A model generated the notes under the pieces. That model was given only the letters and a program-made list of their open reading frames with translations. It had not been told where the DNA came from and ran no database searches. This document shows positions 10,758 to 19,624 of a stretch of 63,598 nt of DNA, piece after piece (the stretch's first letter is position 1; every line of letters begins with the position of its first letter). Both the position numbers and the translations under genes were made by a program. Origin of the DNA: DATJCV01 sp963707665 (lineage in GTDB: Bacteria > Pseudomonadota > Gammaproteobacteria > Burkholderiales > Burkholderiaceae_D); assembly GCA_963707665.1 (NCBI GenBank), contig CAVPQU010000004.1, forward strand, positions 1 through 63,598, given 5' to 3'.

Positions 10758-10853
10758 GCCGCATTATCGGGCAGCGCGCTTGCATGGCGTACGCCGTCGG
10801 GTTCCCGTCTGAACGCACTCAGGGACGACAGGCCAGAGCGGCGCGGTGCCGGC

Positions 10854-12290
10854 TTATTGTGCCGCCAGCACCGTGTTTTCATGCAAGCCGCCGCCCAGCG
10901 AGCGGTACAGGTCGATCGCATTCGTCAGGCGCAGCAGGCGCGCCTGTATCAGCGCTTGCTGCGCCGAAAACAGTTCGCGTTGGGCGTCCAGCACGTTGAG
11001 CGAGCTGGCGACGCCGTGCTGGTAGCGCAGATCGGACAGCTTCAGGCGTTCCGCCTGTGCCTCCAGGAACTTGCCCTGGGCATCGATCTGCTCGTCCAGC
11101 GTGGCGCGCGCGACCAGCGTGTCAGCCACTTCGCGAAACGCGATCTGGATCGTTTTTTCATAGTCGGCGATGGCGAGGTTCTTGCGCACTTCAGTCAGGG
11201 TCAGATTGTCGCGATTGCGGCCACCGTCGAAGATCGGCAGCAGCAGTTGCGGCGTGAAGCTCCAGGCATGCGAACCGGTATCGAACAGGCCGGACAGCGT
11301 CGGGCTGGCGCTGCCGAGCGCGGCGGTCAGCGAAATGCGCGGGAAGAACGCGGCGCGGGCGGCGCCGATGTTGGCGTTGGCGGCGCGCAGGCGCTGTTCG
11401 GCGGCGCGGATGTCGGGCCGGCGCGTCAACAGCTCGGACGGCAGCCCGGCCGGAATGTCCGTCACCAGGTTCTGCTCGGACAGCGTCGGCGTCGCCGGCA
11501 AGGCGGCCAGCGGCGTGCCGACCAGCAGGCTCAGCGCGTTTTGCGCCTGCGCGCGCTGGCGGCTCAGCGTGACATAGGTAACGCGCGCCGACTGCACCAG
11601 GCTTTCGTCCAGGCGCAGATCGAGCGCGGAGGAAGCGCCTACCTCAAAGCGCTTTTGCGACAGCTGGTAGGCGGTGCGGCGGCCTTCCAGCGTGCTTTGC
11701 GCCAGCGCCTGCTGTTCGGCGAACGCGCGTTCCGCCAGATACGCCTTCGCCACTTCCGCTACCAGGCTGATGTGGGCCGCGCGCTGCGCTTCCTCGGTCG
11801 CCAGGTATTGCGCCAGTGCCGCCTGATTCAGGCTGCGCACGCGGCCGAAGAAATCCAGTTCGAACGACGCCAGGCTGAGGCCGACCTGATAGCTGCCGGC
11901 GATCATGCTGGTGCCGGTGGCCGAGAGCGCGGCCGGCGTGCGGGCGCGCGCGGCGCCGGCGCTGGCATTGACGTTCGGCAGCAAATCGGCCGCCTGGATG
12001 TTGTACAGCGCGCGCGCTTCCTCGATGCGCAGCGCGGCGCTCCTCAGGTCGCGGTTGTTTTCCAGCGCGGTTGCGATCAGCCCTTGCAGGCGCTGATCGG
12101 GAAAGAACTGGCGCCAGCCGAGCGCGCTGGCGTCAAGCACGGCCGGATTGGCCGGCACCGGCTCCGCCGCCGGATAGGCCGCCGCCACCGGCGCCTCGGG
12201 GCGCACGAACTGCGGTGCCAGCGAGCAGCCGCCGAGCATGCCGGCGGCCAGCAGCGCCATGGTAGTGAGCTTCAATGAAAATCTAGACAT
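10854..12290 (-). CDS. Outer-membrane efflux lipoprotein (OprM/NodT family)
   Basis: A 478-residue TolC-like channel of the NodT type, the third component of the pump encoded upstream. The N-terminus has a lipoprotein signal with lipobox LGGC, then SLAPQFVRPEAPV. Two outer-membrane-efflux repeats follow, with DLRSAALRIEEARALYNIQ, LSLASFELDFFGRVRSLN, LTRRPDIRAAEQRLRAANA and DVLDAQRELFSAQQ. I prefer the start at 12290 (MSRFSLK), which puts the signal peptide first; an in-frame ATG at 12305 is possible. It overlaps the RND stop by eight bases, so translation is coupled. The reading frame is clean. Confidence 0.93.
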   Translation of the reverse strand: MSRFSLKLTTMALLAAGMLGGCSLAPQFVRPEAPVAAAYPAAEPVPANPAVLDASALGWRQFFPDQRLQGLIATALENNRDLRSAALRIEEARALYNIQAADLLPNVNASAGAARARTPAALSATGTSMIAGSYQVGLSLASFELDFFGRVRSLNQAALAQYLATEEAQRAAHISLVAEVAKAYLAERAFAEQQALAQSTLEGRRTAYQLSQKRFEVGASSALDLRLDESLVQSARVTYVTLSRQRAQAQNALSLLVGTPLAALPATPTLSEQNLVTDIPAGLPSELLTRRPDIRAAEQRLRAANANIGAARAAFFPRISLTAALGSASPTLSGLFDTGSHAWSFTPQLLLPIFDGGRNRDNLTLTEVRKNLAIADYEKTIQIAFREVADTLVARATLDEQIDAQGKFLEAQAERLKLSDLRYQHGVASSLNVLDAQRELFSAQQALIQARLLRLTNAIDLYRSLGGGLHENTVLAAQ

Positions 12291-15200
12291 TCTGTCCCCC
12301 GGCACTTTCCTGGATGTGGGCTGCAGCCAGCGCGCGCTGCCGTTCGCTGCCCTTGAAAAGCGAGCGCACGACGACGAAGAATACCGGCACGAAGAACACC
12401 GCCAGTACGGTCGCCGTGATCATGCCGCTCATGACGCCGGTGCCGATCGCGCGCTGGGCGCCGGAGCCGGCGCCGCTGGCCAGCACCAGCGGCAGCACGC
12501 CGAGGATGAAGGCCAGCGAAGTCATGATGATCGGCCGGAAACGCATGTGGATCGCCTCCAGCGTGGCGTCGATCAGGCTCTTGCCTTGCGCCTGCAGATC
12601 CTTGGCGAATTCGATGATCAGGATCGCGTTCTTGGCCGACAGGCCGATCACGGCGATCATGCCGACCTTGAAGTAGACGTCGTTCGGCATGCCGCGCAAG
12701 GTCACGCCGAGCAGCGAACCGAGAATCCCGAGCGGCACCACCAGCATCACGGAAACCGGAATCGAGGTGCTTTCATACAGCGCGGCCAGCACCAGGAATA
12801 CCGCGATCAAAGACAGGGCATAGAGCGCCGGCGCCTGCGAGCCCGAGCTTTTTTCTTCCAGCGACTGCCCGGTCCACTCGTAGCCGAAGCCGGCCGGCAG
12901 TTTCGCCACCAGCGCTTCCATCTCGGCCATGGCCTCGCCGGTGCTGTAGCCGGGCGCCGCATTGCCGGAAATTTTCATCGCCGGATAGCCGTTATAGCGC
13001 AGCAGCTGTACCGGCCCCTGGGTCCAGCGCGAGCTGGTGAAGGTCGAGAACGGCACCATCGCTCCGCGCGCGTTGCGCACGTACAGCCGCGCCAGGTCTT
13101 CCGGCTGCAGCCGCATCGGCGCGTCGGCCTGGACGATCACGCGCTGCTGCCGCCCCTGGTTCGGGAAGTCGTTGACATAGGCCGAGCCGAGCGCGGTCGA
13201 CAGCACGCTGTTGATGTCGGCAAACGAAACGCCGAGCGCATTCGCCTTGTCGCGATCGATGTCCATTTGCAGCTGGGGCGCGTCTTCCAGCCCTTCCGGC
13301 CGCACCCCGGTCAGCACCTTGCTTTGGGCGGCGATGCCGAGCAAGTCGTTGCGCGCGGCGACCAGGGCGTCGTGACCCATCCCGGCACGATCCTGCAGGC
13401 GGAAGGTGAAGCCGGTGGAGTTGCCCAGCTCGCGGATCGGTGGCGGATTCAAGGGGTAGACGATGGCGTCCTTGATCTGCGAGAAGGCAGCGAAAGCCTT
13501 GGCGGCGATCGCGTCGGCAGAGTCTTCCTTGCCGCGCTGGCTCCATTCTTTCAAGGGAATGAAAGCCAGCGCCGCATTCTGGCCATTGCCGGAAAAGCTG
13601 AAGCCGGTTACCGCCACCACGTGCTCCACGCCCGGCTGCTTCAGATAGTAATTCTCGACCTCCTTCACCACTTCCAGCGTGCGGCTCTGGCTCGCGCCCG
13701 GCGCCAGCTGGATGTTGGTGATGATATTGCCCTGGTCTTCGCTCGGCAGGAAGGACGACGGCAGGCGCGCATACAGCAAGCCGACCGCGATCACCACCAG
13801 GCCATAGACCAGCATCGTGCGGCCGGTCTTTTTCAGCAGCCGTGCAACGACGCCCTGGTAGCCGACCGAGGTGGCATGAAAGCGCTTGTTGAACCAGCCG
13901 TAAAACCCTTTTCGCTCCTGGTGCTCGCCTTTCCTGATCGGTTTCAGGATGGTCGCCGCCAGCGCCGGCGTCAGCGTAAACGCCATCAGCACCGAGAACA
14001 GGATCGAGGCCACCATCGACAGCGTGAACTGGCGGTAGATGGCGCCCACCGCGCCGCCGAAAAACGCCATCGGGATGAACACCGAGACCAGCACCAGCGT
14101 GATGCCGACCAGCGCGCCGGAAATCTGGCCCATCGCCTTCTTGGTCGCTTCGCGCGGCGGCAAGCCTTCTTCGCTCATGATGCGTTCGACGTTCTCCACC
14201 ACCACGATCGCGTCATCCACCAGGATGCCGATCGCCAGCACCAGTCCGAACATGGTCAGCACGTTGATCGAAAAGCCGAACGCGTTCATGACCGCGAAGG
14301 TGCCCATCAGCGCCACCGGCACCACCACCGTCGGGATCAGCGTGTAGCGGATATTCTGCAGGAACAGGAAGATCACCAGGAACACCAGCACGATGGCTTC
14401 CAGCAGGGTTTTCACCACTTCCTGGATCGAGATCTTGACGAACTCGGAGGTGTCGTAGGGCACCGTGTACTTGACGTTGGGCGGGAAATATTTCGCCAGC
14501 TCGTCCATCTTGGCGTGCACCGCGTTGGCGGTGCCGAGCGCGTTGGCGGTCGGTGACAGCTGCACGCCGATCGCGGAGATCGGCTTGCCGTCGATGCGTG
14601 CCGAGGTGGCGTAGGCCTGGCCGCCCAGTTCGATGCGGGCAACGTCGGACAGGCGCACCACCGAGCCGTCCGGATTGGCGCGCAGGACGATGGCGCCGAA
14701 TTGTGCCGGTGTCGACAGCTGGCCGTTGACCACCACGGTGGCGGAAATCTGCTGGGTGCCGGGGCTGGGCAACTCGCCCAGGGTGCCGGAGGCGACCTGC
14801 GCATTTTGCGCGCGGATCGCGTTGCTGACATCGGCCGGCGTCAGCTTGTAACCCATCAGCCTGGCCGGATCGATCCAGATCCGCATCGCCCGTTCGCTGC
14901 CGAACAGCTGCGCCTGGCCGACGCCCGGCACGCGCTTGATTTCGTTCAGCACGTTGCGCGACAGGTAATCGCCGAGCGCAATCGGGTCGAGCTTGTTGTC
15001 TTCCGACGACAACGTGATGAACAGCAAAAAGTTGCTGCGCGCCTTGTTGACCTGCACGCCTTGCTGCGTGACCGCCTGCGGCAGCCGCGATTCGACCCGC
15101 TTCAGGCGGTTCTGGACGTCGACCGCGGCCAGGTCGGCGTTGGTGCTGGTCGAAAACGTCAGCGTGATCTGCACCTGGCCGTTGGCCTGGCTTTGCGACT

Positions 15201-15435
15201 CCATGTACTGCAGGCCGTCGGCGCCATTCATCTCCTGTTCGATCAGGCTGGTGACGCTGTCTTCCAGCGCCTGGGCCGTGGCGCCAGGATAGACCGCGGT
15301 GACGACGATGGTCGGCGGCGCGATGCTCGGATATTGCGAGACCGGCAGCTTGGTGATGGAGAGCGCGCCCGCCAGAATGATGAAGAGCGCGATGACCCAC
15401 GCAAAAACCGGCCTATCGATAAAAAACTTTCCCAT
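12283..15435 (-). CDS. RND multidrug efflux pump, HAE1 family (AcrB/MexB type)
   Basis: A 1050-residue inner-membrane proton/drug antiporter. It starts FFIDRPVFAWVIALFIILAG, has the two large periplasmic loops, and carries the proton-relay Asp pair in ILVDDAIVVVENVERIM of TM4. Twelve hydrophobic segments lie in the AcrB pattern, with PSIAPPTIVVTAVYPGA and SFLPSEDQG near the pore domains. The length matches AcrB (1049). It is preceded by the adaptor (11-base gap) and followed by the outer-membrane channel (overlap), the mexAB-oprM order. It has no frame change over more than 3 kb, unlike neighbouring regions. Confidence 0.96.
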   Translation of the reverse strand: MGKFFIDRPVFAWVIALFIILAGALSITKLPVSQYPSIAPPTIVVTAVYPGATAQALEDSVTSLIEQEMNGADGLQYMESQSQANGQVQITLTFSTSTNADLAAVDVQNRLKRVESRLPQAVTQQGVQVNKARSNFLLFITLSSEDNKLDPIALGDYLSRNVLNEIKRVPGVGQAQLFGSERAMRIWIDPARLMGYKLTPADVSNAIRAQNAQVASGTLGELPSPGTQQISATVVVNGQLSTPAQFGAIVLRANPDGSVVRLSDVARIELGGQAYATSARIDGKPISAIGVQLSPTANALGTANAVHAKMDELAKYFPPNVKYTVPYDTSEFVKISIQEVVKTLLEAIVLVFLVIFLFLQNIRYTLIPTVVVPVALMGTFAVMNAFGFSINVLTMFGLVLAIGILVDDAIVVVENVERIMSEEGLPPREATKKAMGQISGALVGITLVLVSVFIPMAFFGGAVGAIYRQFTLSMVASILFSVLMAFTLTPALAATILKPIRKGEHQERKGFYGWFNKRFHATSVGYQGVVARLLKKTGRTMLVYGLVVIAVGLLYARLPSSFLPSEDQGNIITNIQLAPGASQSRTLEVVKEVENYYLKQPGVEHVVAVTGFSFSGNGQNAALAFIPLKEWSQRGKEDSADAIAAKAFAAFSQIKDAIVYPLNPPPIRELGNSTGFTFRLQDRAGMGHDALVAARNDLLGIAAQSKVLTGVRPEGLEDAPQLQMDIDRDKANALGVSFADINSVLSTALGSAYVNDFPNQGRQQRVIVQADAPMRLQPEDLARLYVRNARGAMVPFSTFTSSRWTQGPVQLLRYNGYPAMKISGNAAPGYSTGEAMAEMEALVAKLPAGFGYEWTGQSLEEKSSGSQAPALYALSLIAVFLVLAALYESTSIPVSVMLVVPLGILGSLLGVTLRGMPNDVYFKVGMIAVIGLSAKNAILIIEFAKDLQAQGKSLIDATLEAIHMRFRPIIMTSLAFILGVLPLVLASGAGSGAQRAIGTGVMSGMITATVLAVFFVPVFFVVVRSLFKGSERQRALAAAHIQESAGGQNV

Positions 15436-15446
15436 CTGCGGGCCTC

Positions 15447-16661
15447 TTATTGTGGGTTCGGTTTTTTATCTGCGGTCGCCTGCGGATCGGTGCCGCTGCT
15501 GGCCACTGGCGCCTGCCCGACCGGGCCTTTCCAGGCAACCGCCTTGACGGCGGCGCCAGGCCGGATTTTTTGCAAGCCTTCTACGATCACCTGCTCGCCT
15601 GCTTGCAAGCCTTCGCTGACCACCGAGGAATTGCCGTGCGCGACATCGGCCTTGATGCTGCGGGGACTGACCTTGCCGTCGCTGCCGACCACCATCACCG
15701 AGGCGCCATCCATGCCACGGATGATCGCCTGTTGCGGAACGGTGAGCGCCTGTTCATTGACTGCCTGTTCCAGCCGTGCGCGCACATACATCCCGGGCAG
15801 CAGGAAGCGGTCCGGATTGGGAAACTCGGCGCGCAAGCTGATGGCGCCCGAGCTTTCATCCACCGTCAGATCGGAAAACAGCAGTTTGCCGGCATGCGGG
15901 TAGGGCTGGCCGTCGTCCGTGACCAGCGTCACTTTCGCCTGGCCGGCGCCGGTGCTGCTCAGCTTGCCGGCCGCCAGCGCGCGCCGCAGCTGCAGCAGTT
16001 CGGTGCTGGACTGGGTCAGGTTGACGTAGATCGGGTCGATCTGCTGGACGGTGGTGAGCGGTGTCGCCTCGCCCTGGCCGACCAGCGCGCCTTCGGTGAC
16101 CTGGGCGCGGCCGGTACGGCCCGCAATCGGCGCGGTGACGGTGGCATAACCCAGATTCAGGCTAGCGGTCTGGCGCGCGGCGCGGCTGGCTGCCAGTTCG
16201 GCGACAGCCTGTTTTTGCGCGGTCAGCGCGTCGTCGAATTCCTGCTTGCTGACGGCATTTTGCTCGACCAGCGGCTGGTAGCGCTGCACTTTCAGATTGG
16301 CTTGCGCCAGGTTGGCGTCGGCTTTGGCGACCGCCGCCTCGGTACTGGCAAAGGCCGCCTGGAACGGCGCTGGATCAATCCGGAACAGCACCTCGCCGGC
16401 TTTCACGTCGCTGCCTTCGCGGAACACGCGTTGCAATACGATGCCGGCGGCGCGGGCCCGCACTTGCGCGACCCGGCTCGCTTCCAGTCGCCCCGGTAGT
16501 TCGTTGGCCACCATCAGCCGCTGCGGCGTAACCGTGATCACCGCCACTTCCACCGGCGGCATGCTGGCCGCCGCTTTCGGTTCGGTTTTCCCACATCCTG
16601 CAAAAGCAGTCGCGATCAGAAGGAGCAGCGACAGGCGTGTCAAGCGATGAACTGAACTCAT
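15447..16661 (-). CDS. RND periplasmic adaptor lipoprotein (AcrA/MexA type)
   Basis: A 404-residue membrane-fusion protein linking the pump to its outer-membrane channel. The signal ends with lipobox AFAGCG, then come the barrel-sandwich start (VEVAVITVTPQRLMVANEL), a lipoyl-like half in GIVLQRVFREGSDVKAGEV, a helical hairpin (ANLAQANLKVQRYQPLVEQ), the second half (TVTAPIAGRTGRAQVTEG) and the beta-barrel (LTQSSTELLQLR). I chose the ATG at 16661 because it places the signal peptide correctly. The frame stays open 366 bases upstream, but that stretch shows no protein-like pattern. It is the first gene of the operon. Confidence 0.93.
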   Translation of the reverse strand: MSSVHRLTRLSLLLLIATAFAGCGKTEPKAAASMPPVEVAVITVTPQRLMVANELPGRLEASRVAQVRARAAGIVLQRVFREGSDVKAGEVLFRIDPAPFQAAFASTEAAVAKADANLAQANLKVQRYQPLVEQNAVSKQEFDDALTAQKQAVAELAASRAARQTASLNLGYATVTAPIAGRTGRAQVTEGALVGQGEATPLTTVQQIDPIYVNLTQSSTELLQLRRALAAGKLSSTGAGQAKVTLVTDDGQPYPHAGKLLFSDLTVDESSGAISLRAEFPNPDRFLLPGMYVRARLEQAVNEQALTVPQQAIIRGMDGASVMVVGSDGKVSPRSIKADVAHGNSSVVSEGLQAGEQVIVEGLQKIRPGAAVKAVAWKGPVGQAPVASSGTDPQATADKKPNPQ

Positions 16662-17216
16662 AAGTAGTAACTCGCACATTGGTTGGTTTGAAGCCGCTAT
16701 GGCGGCGTGGCGCCCAGACAGGCGGACGCGGAACGCAGGATGCAGCAGTGGCCCGGCATGTCGAAACCCGTGCCGTACGGCATGATTTTTTTTGAAGGAT
16801 GGGGACCGAAAAGCTTGCATGGGCAAGGAATTATACGGACTGTTTGTGGTGATTGCATTACATGAATGCAACATTACAAACCTCTGTGCAACAGAGCGTA
16901 GGTGAGGATAGAACGTGGTGGCGGGGTGGTCTGTTGGATGGTGCCTAAACAACGGATTGCGCTGGCGCGGAGCCGAATCTGCATGCCGACTTGACGGTGC
17001 AATTCCGCGCGGCTTGCATACTCCCAATGCGATGCTCCAATGTCGCGCTTAAAATAATGGTTTTTTCAGCATACCCTATGGAAGCGGTAATATCTCGCGA
17101 GGGCTGTGAACACTTTGATTTGGTCGTTGCGGCACCGGCGGGTGTTGGGCATCGCGCCTAAGCGAAGGCAAGCATGTTTTGCCGGCCTGGCCAAAACGCT
17201 GCCGATCCAGGATGGT
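16662..17216. other. Intergenic region upstream of the efflux operon
   Basis: 555 bases between tolC and the adaptor gene, both minus strand. Apart from the promoter-operator noted separately I see no gene. Confidence 0.5.
16830..16871 (-). promoter_or_regulatory. Probable promoter and repressor operator of the AcrAB-like operon
   Basis: On the minus strand a perfect -10 box TATAAT lies at 16835-16830. Just upstream is a palindrome, TTGCATTACATGAATGCAA (16853-16871), with perfect 7-base arms around a 5-base spacer, covering the -35 position. This is the layout of a repressor-controlled efflux promoter. No regulator gene adjoins this operon; the nearest is the tetR gene at 24105. Transcription would start near 16823, leaving a leader of about 160 bases. 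Confidence 0.5.
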
Positions 17217-18545
17217 TTAATAAGCGGCTGGCGCGAGCAGTGCATTGACCGGCACCAGGTCTTCTTCGCGCAGCGAGCCGGCCGCCGCCTTCAGGCGCAA
17301 GCCGTTCATCAGCGTGTCGTAGCGTGCCTTGGCCAGGTCGCGCCGGGTCGAATACAGCTGCTGTTCGGCGTTCAGCACATCGATATTGATGCGCACGCCG
17401 ACCTCGTAGCCGAGCTTGTTCGATTCCAGCGCCGACTGGCTGGAGATTTCGGCCGCTTCCAGCGCCCGCACCTGGGCCAGGCCGTTGTTGACGCCGACAA
17501 ATGCCTGCCGCGCCGCCTGCGCCGAGGTCCGTTGGGTAAACAGCAGGTCGGTGCGCGCCTTGTCTTCCAGCGCAATCGCTTCGCGCACCTTGCTGTCGAC
17601 CGCAAAGCCGGAAAACAGCGGGATCGACCATTGCACGCCGACCGCATTCGAGGTCGAGCTGCCGCCGGTCGGGCTCAGGATGCTCGACTGGCCGCTGTTG
17701 CTGTGGCTGCGGCTGGCGACCAGGTCGACGGTCGGATAATGGCCGGCGCGGCTGCGCTTGATTTCGCGCTTGGCGATTTCCAGCGCCAGTTGCTGGCGCA
17801 ATACTTCGTAATTCTGGTTTTCGGCGCTGGCCACCCACAGGTTCAGCTGTGACGGCTCCGGCGCCGACAGCTTGACGCCTTTGCGCAGCGGTGCCAGTTC
17901 CGCCGGTGCATCGCCGACGATCTGCTGCAAGGCGGCGCGCTTGACTTCGAGGTCGCTCTGCGCGGCGATCTGCTGCGCCACACCCAGGTCAAAGCGCGCC
18001 TGCGCTTCGTTGGTGTCGGTGATGGTGGCGGTACCGACTTCGAAATTGCGCTTGGCGGACGCCAGCTGTTCGCTGATGAAGGCCTGCTGCTGCTGGAGAA
18101 AGGCCAGCGTGTCCTGCGCCGCCAGCACATCGAAATAGGCTTGCGACACACGCACGATCAAGTCTTGCTGGGCTTGCGCGAACTGGGTGTCGGCCAGCAC
18201 CACCGCCAGCTTGCTCTGCTGATAGGCTTCCCAGCTGCCCAGGTTGAACAGCGGTTGCGACAGCGAAAGGCGGTAGCTGTTGGCTGAATAGTCGGCACTG
18301 CCGCTGGTGTCGGAATTGTTCCGGCTATAGCTGCCGCCGAGCGCGACGCCGGGCAACAGCGCCGCCCGGCCCTGTACCGATCTTTCCTGCCCCGCCAGCT
18401 GCGCCGAGCGGGCGCTGGCATACACCGCATCGTTGGCCAGCGCCTGGCTGTAGATCTGCAGCAGGTCGGCCGCGTGCGCGTGCGAGGCGAGCAGCGGCCC
18501 GGAAAATAGCGCGGCGATCAGCGGGGCGATAAGGCGATTGCGCAT
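17217..18545 (-). CDS. tolC: TolC-family outer-membrane channel
   Basis: A 442-residue outer-membrane protein of the type I secretion/TolC family. The signal peptide ends AHAHA-ADLLQIYSQAL. The two structural repeats follow with NDAVYASARSAQLAGQE, LFNLGSWEAYQQSKL, ANTINEAQARFD-like ATITDTNEAQARFDLG, GYEVGVRINIDVLNAEQQ and LYSTRRDLAKARYDTLMN. It has no lipobox, unlike the channel at 10854. It is the last gene of the minus-strand run tetR-adaptor-RND-pcm-rhodanese-tolC and can serve the RND pump of that operon, a MacAB-type pump, or secretion systems. Confidence 0.95.
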   Translation of the reverse strand: MRNRLIAPLIAALFSGPLLASHAHAADLLQIYSQALANDAVYASARSAQLAGQERSVQGRAALLPGVALGGSYSRNNSDTSGSADYSANSYRLSLSQPLFNLGSWEAYQQSKLAVVLADTQFAQAQQDLIVRVSQAYFDVLAAQDTLAFLQQQQAFISEQLASAKRNFEVGTATITDTNEAQARFDLGVAQQIAAQSDLEVKRAALQQIVGDAPAELAPLRKGVKLSAPEPSQLNLWVASAENQNYEVLRQQLALEIAKREIKRSRAGHYPTVDLVASRSHSNSGQSSILSPTGGSSTSNAVGVQWSIPLFSGFAVDSKVREAIALEDKARTDLLFTQRTSAQAARQAFVGVNNGLAQVRALEAAEISSQSALESNKLGYEVGVRINIDVLNAEQQLYSTRRDLAKARYDTLMNGLRLKAAAGSLREEDLVPVNALLAPAAY

Positions 18546-18590
18546 ACGATGGATTCTCCGGAAGCGATAGGTAAGACCAGCAGGTGGAAA

Positions 18591-18914
18591 TTAATAAGTA
18601 GCCATTTCAGGGTCAACCTGCAGCGCCCACGCATGCATGCCACCGGTCAGATTGTGAATCCCGGTAAAGCCTTGCCGTTCCAGAAAGGCCGCCACCTGCA
18701 GGCTGCGCGCGCCATGATGGCAGATGCAGACGATGGCCGCGCTCGGATCGAGTTGCGCCAGCTGTTGCGGGATGGTGTGCATCGGCAGCAGCTGCGCTCC
18801 GTCCAAATGGCAGGTCTCAAATTCCCACGGCTGCCTCACATCCAGCAGCAGCGGCGCCGGGCGTGACGCATCGTCGAGCCAGGCGGCCAGTTGCGGCGCG
18901 CTGATGTCCAGCAT
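18591..18914 (-). CDS. Single-domain rhodanese-like sulfurtransferase
   Basis: A 107-residue single rhodanese domain. LLLDVRQPWEFETCHLDGA is the CH2A region, and the active-site loop reads CHHGARS, with the cysteine that carries the persulfide at about residue 64. There is no signal peptide, so it is cytoplasmic. It lies nine bases after pcm and 45 bases before tolC on the same strand. The physiological sulfur acceptor cannot be inferred. Confidence 0.92.
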   Translation of the reverse strand: MLDISAPQLAAWLDDASRPAPLLLDVRQPWEFETCHLDGAQLLPMHTIPQQLAQLDPSAAIVCICHHGARSLQVAAFLERQGFTGIHNLTGGMHAWALQVDPEMATY

Positions 18915-18922
18915 GGGCTTCC

Positions 18923-19588
18923 TCAGAATTTGAAGGCTGACGGCAGCGTCGCGTCGCGCAACGGCTTGATGTCGGTTTCAAACAGCGTCAGCGTGCTGAA
19001 CGCGCTGTCGGTGGTGCGCGTGATCAGCTGGGCGGTCATGGCTGGCGCCTGGCCCAGGACCGCCAGCAGGCGGCCGCCGACTTTCAATTGCTGCAGGAAA
19101 CGGTCCGGCAAAACCGGCAAGGAGCCGGAAATCACGATCACGTCCCACTGCGGCGTTGCCGGGCCGGCTGCCGGCCAGCCTTGGGCGCCATTGCCCAGTG
19201 CGACCTCGACATTGGAAATGCCGTAGGCGGCCAGGTTTTTTTCGGCCAGCGCCTTCAATTCCGGCTCGATTTCAACGCTGGTCACCTGCCGTCCCATATA
19301 CGCCAGCAGCGCCGCCATATAGCCGGAACCGGCGCCGATTTCGAGCACCGTTTCGTGTTTCTTGACGGCCGCCTCCTGCAGGATGCGCGCCTCGAACTTG
19401 GGCATCAGCATGTTGGCGCCGCAGGGCAGCGGAATTTCGCAGTCGGCGAAGGCCAGGCTGCGGTAGGCCGCCGGCACAAAATCCTCGCGCCGCACTACCT
19501 GCAGCAAATCCAGCACATCCTGGACCAGTACGTCCCAGGGACGGATCTGCTGCTCAATCATGTTGAAGCGGGCTTGTTCAATGTTCAT
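18923..19588 (-). CDS. pcm: Protein-L-isoaspartate O-methyltransferase
   Basis: A 221-residue SAM-dependent methyltransferase that repairs isoaspartyl residues in aged proteins. Features: ARFNMIEQQIRPWDVL at the N-terminus, FADCEIPLPCGANML around the substrate site, motif I in VLEIGAGSGYMAALLA, then VEIEPELKALAEKNL and WDVIVISGSLPVLP. The length fits the Burkholderiales branch. It shares the transcription unit with the upstream RND pump and the downstream rhodanese and tolC genes. Confidence 0.94.
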   Translation of the reverse strand: MNIEQARFNMIEQQIRPWDVLVQDVLDLLQVVRREDFVPAAYRSLAFADCEIPLPCGANMLMPKFEARILQEAAVKKHETVLEIGAGSGYMAALLAYMGRQVTSVEIEPELKALAEKNLAAYGISNVEVALGNGAQGWPAAGPATPQWDVIVISGSLPVLPDRFLQQLKVGGRLLAVLGQAPAMTAQLITRTTDSAFSTLTLFETDIKPLRDATLPSAFKF

Positions 19589-19624
19589 GTCAGTGTTTGC
19601 GGGAAGAAAGGATTCGCCATTCTA

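Larger units (their letters stand above)
10342..10853. other. Intergenic region with REP-like repeats, no gene
   Basis: This gap separates convergent waaA and the efflux channel gene. It has no credible coding sequence. It contains two copies of a 67-68 base direct repeat and further inverted pieces (GGCGGGAACGACAG at about 10632 and GTTCCCGTCT...AGGGACGACAGG at 10801-10832). Such elements commonly lie at the 3' ends of convergent genes and can form hairpins. Confidence 0.6.

Noticed and set aside
12238..14556. 772-residue plus-strand open frame
   Set aside because: It is the antisense shadow of the RND pump gene, rich in His, Arg and Gln with no domain. The same holds for long frames at 10857-12278 and 21223-23283.
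16662..17027. Upstream extension of the adaptor gene to 17027
   Set aside because: The added residues have no protein-like pattern and would bury the lipoprotein signal peptide; the region contains a promoter and operator instead.
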